Part shown: positions 30,569 through 35,504 of the stretch, piece by piece
Layout of the letters: each line of letters begins with the position of its first letter
Numbering within the stretch: position 1 is the first letter of the stretch
DNA from: Gnetum montanum
Taxonomy: Eukaryota > Streptophyta > Gnetopsida > Gnetales > Gnetaceae
Assembly: GCA_015680685.1 (NCBI GenBank)
Contig: MNCI01008673.1
Span: 163,703-199,206 of the forward strand
Direction: 5' to 3'
Length of the DNA: 35,504 bases
Made by a program: the position numbers and the translations under genes
Notes under the pieces: model-generated
What the model was told of the DNA's origin: nothing
Databases searched by the model: none
The model's input: the letters and a program-made list of their open reading frames with translations, nothing else

Positions 30569-32074
30569 TCAACCTTTGAATTTGATGTGCTCACATTTTA
30601 GAAAGTCTTCCTTGGGCTTAGACCCCAAGGGTTTTCCTTATCTTGTTTCAAAGTCCATCTATGATATGGCAAAGTAGTTTTCTTTGGGAGTATCCATAGC
30701 CTGGGCATCAGTGCAACATAGAGTAGTACCTACCTAAGGCTGCATCCAAGGACTCATGATTTTTATGTTTCCATCCTTGGATCTACCTTTGCAAGTTAGA
30801 CACTCTAGAGTATGTTTAGTATTTATCATTAAAGAGCTCCAACATGGCACTCCATCAGTAAATAACTTTCGATTCAAAGGATTGGTACCAACTTTCTACT
30901 TCTTTAATGAGTGTCCTTGGGAATAATTTAAGCTTCTGTCATTCATTTTCTATGTTTTGTAAGGCACAAGCTTAGGAAAGGCTTGGAGACAATTTTGAGG
31001 ATCTATATTATATTGTCCTTCAAACATGGAAACACTATTCATATCCAACCTTTTAATCCTACTATCTTTCTGATGCCTTATAGCAATTTTTACTACCTCT
31101 AAAATATTAAGCATGTTTCTGATAGCCAACAGAGGCTCATCATAGCCATGTCATTCATGGTAGTCCCTTTCATGATCATAATGCCTATGAGGAGTTTTGC
31201 TATGCCTTTTTTTCTCAATGATGTTCTTTGTCCCCTTTTGGTTGTCTTCACCTTTGGTCTTGATCATATGTGGGATCTTTGTTTATCTTTATCTTGTCAT
31301 TCATCTCCATCCTAATCTCAACCATTCCTCCTCTTATCTCAACCTCAGCTCCTCTTAGCAAAGTTTGAGAACGAGGAGGATGTTGAGGGTGAAGAAGAAG
31401 GAGAACCAAAAGAATGATGCCTACTAGTCCTTCTCATTTGGTCCTTATTCTAATTTTTTTGCTTTTCTTTATCCTTCTTGTTATTATTTTCCTTACCTTT
31501 AGATCAATTACTAGGATTTCTATCCTTCGAGGCTCCCTAGTCTTGAGACCCTATCTTTACATCACTAAGGTTTTCCAAAGTTGACTCTAATCATTGGTAA
31601 AGGAACTCCTTACTGAAAAAAGAAGGAGAATTTGTGTATTGGGATTGGATAGAAAAAAACCTTGTCCTCTTTATGCTACTCTAAGAATAATTGCATCAAG
31701 ATCCTCTTATCCTTAGAGATTTCATAATGCACTTTCATGTGCCAATCTTTCTTTCATTAGGAATCTTTTGGGTGATAGTCCCTATAAGTGTGGTATAGGG
31801 CCTCATATTCTAAGTAAAGTGAAATGATGCCCAATCTGATAAGATTGGTCATCAGCATGGCAGGAATAGATTGATCAGAAGGTAACATAATGTTGCCTTC
31901 CATGTTCCTCAAGTGCATATATTCATCTTAATAGAGGATGAAAGTGAAATCTAGATTATAAAGATCCAGATAGATGTAAATAACTCTAAGTTGTTGAGGC
32001 CTCTTCAGTGCTCCCTATTGTTGATTGGATTCTCTTGTATTTGGTGGAGATTCATCCCTACAAGAAGAAGCCAT
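30569..32074 (-). pseudogene. Gag of E2, degenerate
   Basis: It begins MASSCRDESPPNT at 32074, 174 bp after the inner LTR edge at 32248. N-terminal blocks RVIYIYLDLYNLDFTF, EGNIMLPSDQSIPAML and YHTYRDYHPKDS align with E1. The Gag core near 30830-31060 and the end block KPKEDFL also align. The middle region is charged and Ser/Arg-rich. It has multiple stops. Confidence 0.82.
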
Positions 32075-32221
32075 ATTAGTTGTATATAAAAATAGTGTAT
32101 CTTTTGATATTTTATTTCATTAATTGTTTCCTTTATTGGATGATAGTTGATCATTATTGTGTTATCTTTACAACATATTTTTATAATTTCAAAGTTTACT
32201 ACTAATTAGTGTACTTAGCTA

Positions 32222-32502
32222 ACTAAAATCCATGGCAACAGTGCCAATGATGAGCAGCAGGTATCCCTTACTCCCAACCATACGAATCATAAGCTTTCAA
32301 TAATGATCTGATCAAATTTTGTGGACTTAGTTCCTAAGTCATCTTAGTCTTAAACTATGATCACTAAAATCCTTGGAAACAATGCTAATGATTAGTTGGT
32401 ATCCCCTACGTCCAACCATATGAATCACAAGTGTTCACTAGAAATTCGATCAAATTCCATAGACTTAGTTCCTAAGTCACCTTAGTCTTAAACTATGAAG
32501 GA
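32222..32502 (-). repeat. Tandem duplication of the PBS/LTR junction in E2 (141 bp)
   Basis: Two copies lie at 32222-32361 and 32363-32502: CTAAAATCC starts at 32223 and 32364, and the LTR-end phrase TGATGAG/TGATTAG at 32248 and 32389, both offset 141. Each copy holds a PBS-like site plus about 110 bp of U5. The 3' LTR has this U5 segment once. Confidence 0.8.
32228..32246 (-). other. Primer binding site of E2 (tRNA-Asp type)
   Basis: On the minus strand TGGCACTGTTGCCATGGAT matches the complement of the plant tRNA-Asp 3' end (from memory) at 15 of 19 positions. A second, more decayed site (TAGCATTGTTTCCAAGGAT) lies 141 bp closer to the LTR at 32369-32387. Confidence 0.75.
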
Positions 32503-33267
32503 AGGGGTTGTATGATCATTGTCTTCCTAACTCACACTTGTGTTATTAGTATGTATGGTTAAATTTAAGTTAAGGCACATGATATTTATTTTTTATAAGT
32601 ATTTTTATATATTTTCTTGTTCTAATTACTAGATGAGTAAATGAAGATTTAACAACTAACTATTTAACTCCTTAGCTAATCTAGTAACTAACTATCTTAA
32701 CATAAAGTAATTGTTCCCACTCACTGCACACATCCCAAACTAGTATAAACACTACTAGGTTATCAAGTAGCTATTCTTGGGTGTACCAAATGGACACTAC
32801 TAGGATTACCAAGCACAATACATTATGCTTGAAGTGGTCATACTTATGTATTTATGATTAAGTATATTAACTAATTAAGACCATGAATGTAGATTGCATT
32901 AACATAAAGCGCAAGTAGGAAAGATTAAACTAATCCAAGTGCTGCAATGAATATCAAAAATCTCAATTTTATTTTTGTTAACACTCATATGTTCAAGTAC
33001 ATGGCATTTAAATAAAGCACCATACAATCTCTTTAATTCACACTGTGGGCACTTAGAGAGAAAATATTCTAACTCTAGAGAAATAAAATTATAAGGGCTT
33101 CGCTATACTACTAATCTCAAATGTCATAAATGTGGGTGGTGGCTACATTTATATAGGCCTTACCTGCATCAACATCAACACATCTATGTTGATGCATCTA
33201 ACCATGCATTGATGGGGTTACTTTGATGCATGTCTGTCGACACAACCTATCTTGACACAACTCATCA
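32248..33267 (-). repeat. 5' LTR of E2, including the duplicated segment
   Basis: From TGATGAGTTG at 33267 the LTR proper ends at 32389 (879 bp), comparable to the 891-bp 3' LTR; 32248-32388 is the duplicated junction. The TATA box TATATAAA is at 33148-33155, the dyad CATCAAC-N8-GTTGATG at 33173-33194, and AATAAA at 32968-32973 (all complement). Confidence 0.88.
33173..33194 (-). promoter_or_regulatory. Dyad upstream of TATA, E2 5' LTR
   Basis: CATCAAC and GTTGATG flank the 8-bp spacer ACATCTAT. There are 17 bp between dyad and TATA box, as in E1 and in the E2 3' LTR. Confidence 0.6.
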
Positions 33268-33272
33268 AACTA

Positions 33273-34599
33273 TAATTATATATTTTCTTGAAGTTGTCTC
33301 TCAACTTTTAATTTAATACTAAAGGAATTTTTCATATGGCTTAAACTTTACATTTAACTTATTTGCTTCACGAAATGGTAAAATTACATCAGCAATTCCT
33401 ACTCCTAGATAAGCTACATTCTTAAAAATAACATTCCTTTGTAATTGAAAATTTATAAGCTTTATGATAATTGAAATTATTTTTAGGAAAAGACCTATAC
33501 AAGCTTAAGGCTCTATGAATATGAAAAATCCCTTATTTCCTATTGCATAAATGAGAAATATACATAAACAACCACTAAAAATCCTAAGAAGATGTGATAG
33601 ACTAAGAATGGATAATGATTATAATCCTTCTTGAATCTTTATACTTAGAAGTTCCATCATATTCAATATCTATGACTATCTAAGCTAGTATTTCTATTGA
33701 TAAGTCTTGACCTTCAACTATTGTAATCTTGGGCCTTATATTTTTTCAGCATCGACTATATTTTCTTGGTGCTTTTTAATGTCATCTTATCCTTTCTCAT
33801 TACTTTGTATACGAGATACGAACATTTTCTTATAGTTAAACTCTTGGCCCAGGATTTCTTGCTCCATGAATAATCATGAAAGTTAGTTTACTCCCTCATG
33901 TAAAATTATCTTCCATTGGTAAACATGATAAGTTCATCAAAGAGCTAGGTCATGAAAGGACAACTATATCATGTCCCATATGTTATGATCATGTAATCTA
34001 TGCTTCGAACATGTTTTAAGAAACACATAAAGATATAAGGAATAAAAGATATAGCTTTCATTTTGACTCTTCTACGAAAATCAAATATCCTTTTTCTACT
34101 AAGAATATTTCTCTTCTCACCATGTCTTCTATCATTTTCTTTCAGTACGACTATTTATAGCTTAATTTAGTTATAATATTTTTCCCTACATTTCAACTTG
34201 TCACCAATATTTTAATGTAAACTATTATGATACATTGTGTGTGTGTGTGCACACACGTGTGTGTAGACACAAACACACATTTCTTGTTTACCTTAAGCAA
34301 GATATCTTGAACTAGGTAATTACCCAAAACAATGCTTTAGATAGATAATGTTATATGGATAACTCAATGCCTGGCCATTTAAAGTGGCTAAATTGAAAGT
34401 ACTATCTTCTACATTTTGCTTGATGATTAATGATCCCATACATAATAGCACTAGGTCCCTCTCTCTAAATTATCTTCTTTCCATTGGGTGATCAAACCAT
34501 CTTTTCTTTATATTTGTTTTTTGTAGAAGTTTATTTTTAGCCTTGTCTATCTCTATCTCTCTTTTTAACATTAAAATCATTAAACTATACTTTTTGTTT
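33273..34599. other. AT-rich spacer downstream of the E3 integrase; no gene seen
   Basis: No coding domain was recognised. It starts with the right copy of the AACTA duplication at 33268-33272 and continues the sequence broken by E2 at 20919. Read on the minus strand it lies 3' of the E3 integrase, so it is probably E3 3' untranslated DNA. Confidence 0.55.
34235..34279. repeat. TG/CA microsatellite
   Basis: A TG run switches to CA and back (TGTG...CACACACGTGTG...ACACACA), giving a short imperfect inverted repeat. Confidence 0.85.
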
Positions 34600-35349
34600 G
34601 TTTATGGGCTACGATTACTTATGAATTTCACTATTAATAATGTAACTTTATTGATAATATGAGCATTAAATCCATAACTAAGATTGAATGGAAAAGCAGC
34701 TATTAATTTCTTAATTCTAATTTGATCCATCCATAGGACTCCTTGCAAATGTTCATGCCATTTTCCTAGGATTCTATTCAATGAGTGTTTTATATAAGAT
34801 ACTAGCATTTTCTTTGTCAATTTAGCTAAACCATTTTTCTAAGGATAATAATTTGATGAGGAAGATAGCAAAATTTACTTTTCTAGAAGCCCATTTTATA
34901 AACTTAATAGATTGAAAATTAGGTCCATTCTCTATAATCAAAGATCTGAACATCCTAAAATGATTGATGTTGTGGCACTCTAAGAACTTTATTACTTCAT
35001 TTAATGTGCTTTTGCTATGAGCCTTGGATTCAAGCTGCTTAGTAAAATAATCTATATCTATTAAGATAAACTTATGCCTAGCTTTAAATGAACTAATGAT
35101 TGTTATAAAACTAAGTTCCCAATACTAAAAAGGTCTATCCACCATTATTAGCTTTAAAGAACTGCAAGTGCTTTTAAGCTTAGGCCCATAGATTTGACGT
35201 TTACAACAAGTCTTCATTATATTATTTTGATCCTAATACATAGTGGACCAATAAAAATCTATTTCTTAAAACTTGTTTAATTGAAATCCTAGGGGATTCA
35301 TCATCTAGATGATGGTGATCATGAAATTGACTTAACATTTTACAAATTC
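34600..35349 (-). pseudogene. E3: integrase remnant of an older Ty3/gypsy element
   Basis: Reading the minus strand through frameshifts shows a zinc-finger tail (MKTCCK, QIYGPKLKSTCSSLKANN), a core start HKFILIDIDYFTK carrying the first catalytic Asp, a VIKFLECHNINHF block, IIENGPNF where active enzymes have a DNG (Asp to Glu), and an open C-terminal part at 34602-34820 with KWHEHLQGVLWMDQ and AAFPFNLSYGFNAH, matching the W-E-L...PF-L-YG-A pattern of plant gypsy integrases. It differs from E1 and E2 and looks Tat/Ogre-like. Upstream domains are cut off by the LINE-like insertion and the window edge. Confidence 0.8.
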
Positions 35350-35504
35350 TTTTTTTTTTTAGAGAATGTTCGGGATTGTATTACTGAAAGTATGGTACAC
35401 AAGTATAAAAGTACAAGCGAGGGGGGACCAGGGGTGGCCCACCTCGAAGGGGGGGGGCCCCGGAAACCCGCAAAAGATCAAACTCAGAGGACACCAAGCT
35501 GAGC
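35350..35504 (-). mobile_element. 3' end of a LINE-like retrotransposon, cut by the window edge
   Basis: On the minus strand the sequence runs through a GC-rich segment into TTTCAGTAATACAATCCCGA and ends in 11 A residues abutting E3. A poly(A) tail at the junction and a sharp change in base composition fit a LINE 3' untranslated region. A nine-G run occurs at about 35447. No coding part is in the window, so the family is not established. Confidence 0.55.

Larger units (their letters stand above)
20920..33267 (-). mobile_element. E2: 12.3-kb Ty3/gypsy (Athila/Tat-like) retrotransposon, degenerate
   Basis: It is a complete element between perfect AACTA duplications. The LTRs are 891 bp (3') and about 880 bp plus a 141-bp duplication (5'), differing at roughly one base in six by eye. 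The gene order is identical to E1 and domains align throughout, but the two are separate families. E2 lacks the Gag zinc-knuckle region, the RNase H core and about 50 codons of integrase. Protease remains open with an intact active-site motif. Confidence 0.92.

Overview
The window is plant nuclear DNA made almost entirely of decayed, nested LTR retrotransposons. It shows Ty3/gypsy protein domains riddled with stops, 5-bp target-site duplications, a tRNA-Asp-like primer site, low GC and no intact host gene. It suggests a large-genome plant, possibly a gymnosperm, but the species cannot be named from sequence alone. No CRISPR array, rRNA, tRNA or intact cellular gene was seen.

Layout. (1) 1-1130: the 3' tip of a plus-strand Ty3/gypsy element (E0) with its 1,074-bp LTR, which carries a palindrome array upstream of the TATA box and three structured repeat modules downstream of the poly(A) signal. 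(2) 1131-3434: AT-rich old repeat debris with a possible plus-strand LTR promoter. (3) 3440-19345: a 15.9-kb minus-strand element (E1) with LTRs, PPT, PBS, gag, protease, RT, RNase H, integrase and, downstream of integrase, a conserved extra ORF. It is interrupted by a 1.25-kb solo-LTR-like insertion and by a 1.7-kb insertion flanked by an 8-bp duplication. (4) 19346-20914: older spacer holding diverged tandem repeats. (5) 20920-33267: a 12.3-kb minus-strand relative of E1 (E2), flanked by a perfect 5-bp duplication, with the same gene order and the same extra ORF, plus internal deletions and a duplicated PBS/LTR junction. (6) 33273-35349: an older minus-strand Ty3/gypsy remnant (E3) with a degenerate integrase. 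(7) 35350-35504: the 3' end of a LINE-like element, cut by the window edge.

How it fits together. E1 and E2 are related families of a non-chromoviral (Athila/Tat-like) Ty3/gypsy lineage. Evidence is the shared order PBS-gag-PR-RT-RH-INT-ORF3-PPT, LTR ends TGATGAG/CTCATCA, a PBS resembling the complement of tRNA-Asp, and no visible chromodomain. E0 shares the LTR ends, the PPT context and parts of U3 and U5. E1 and E2 probably landed in older repeat DNA, perhaps partly the 3' region of E3. The coding parts are pseudogenes; any present function would be regulatory.

Most interesting signals: three U5 modules in E0 whose stems differ in sequence but stay complementary; a two-arm dyad with an 8-bp spacer kept 17-18 bp upstream of the TATA box in three LTR families; the ~940-960 codon post-integrase ORF kept in both E1 and E2; and a duplicated PBS/U5 junction in E2.
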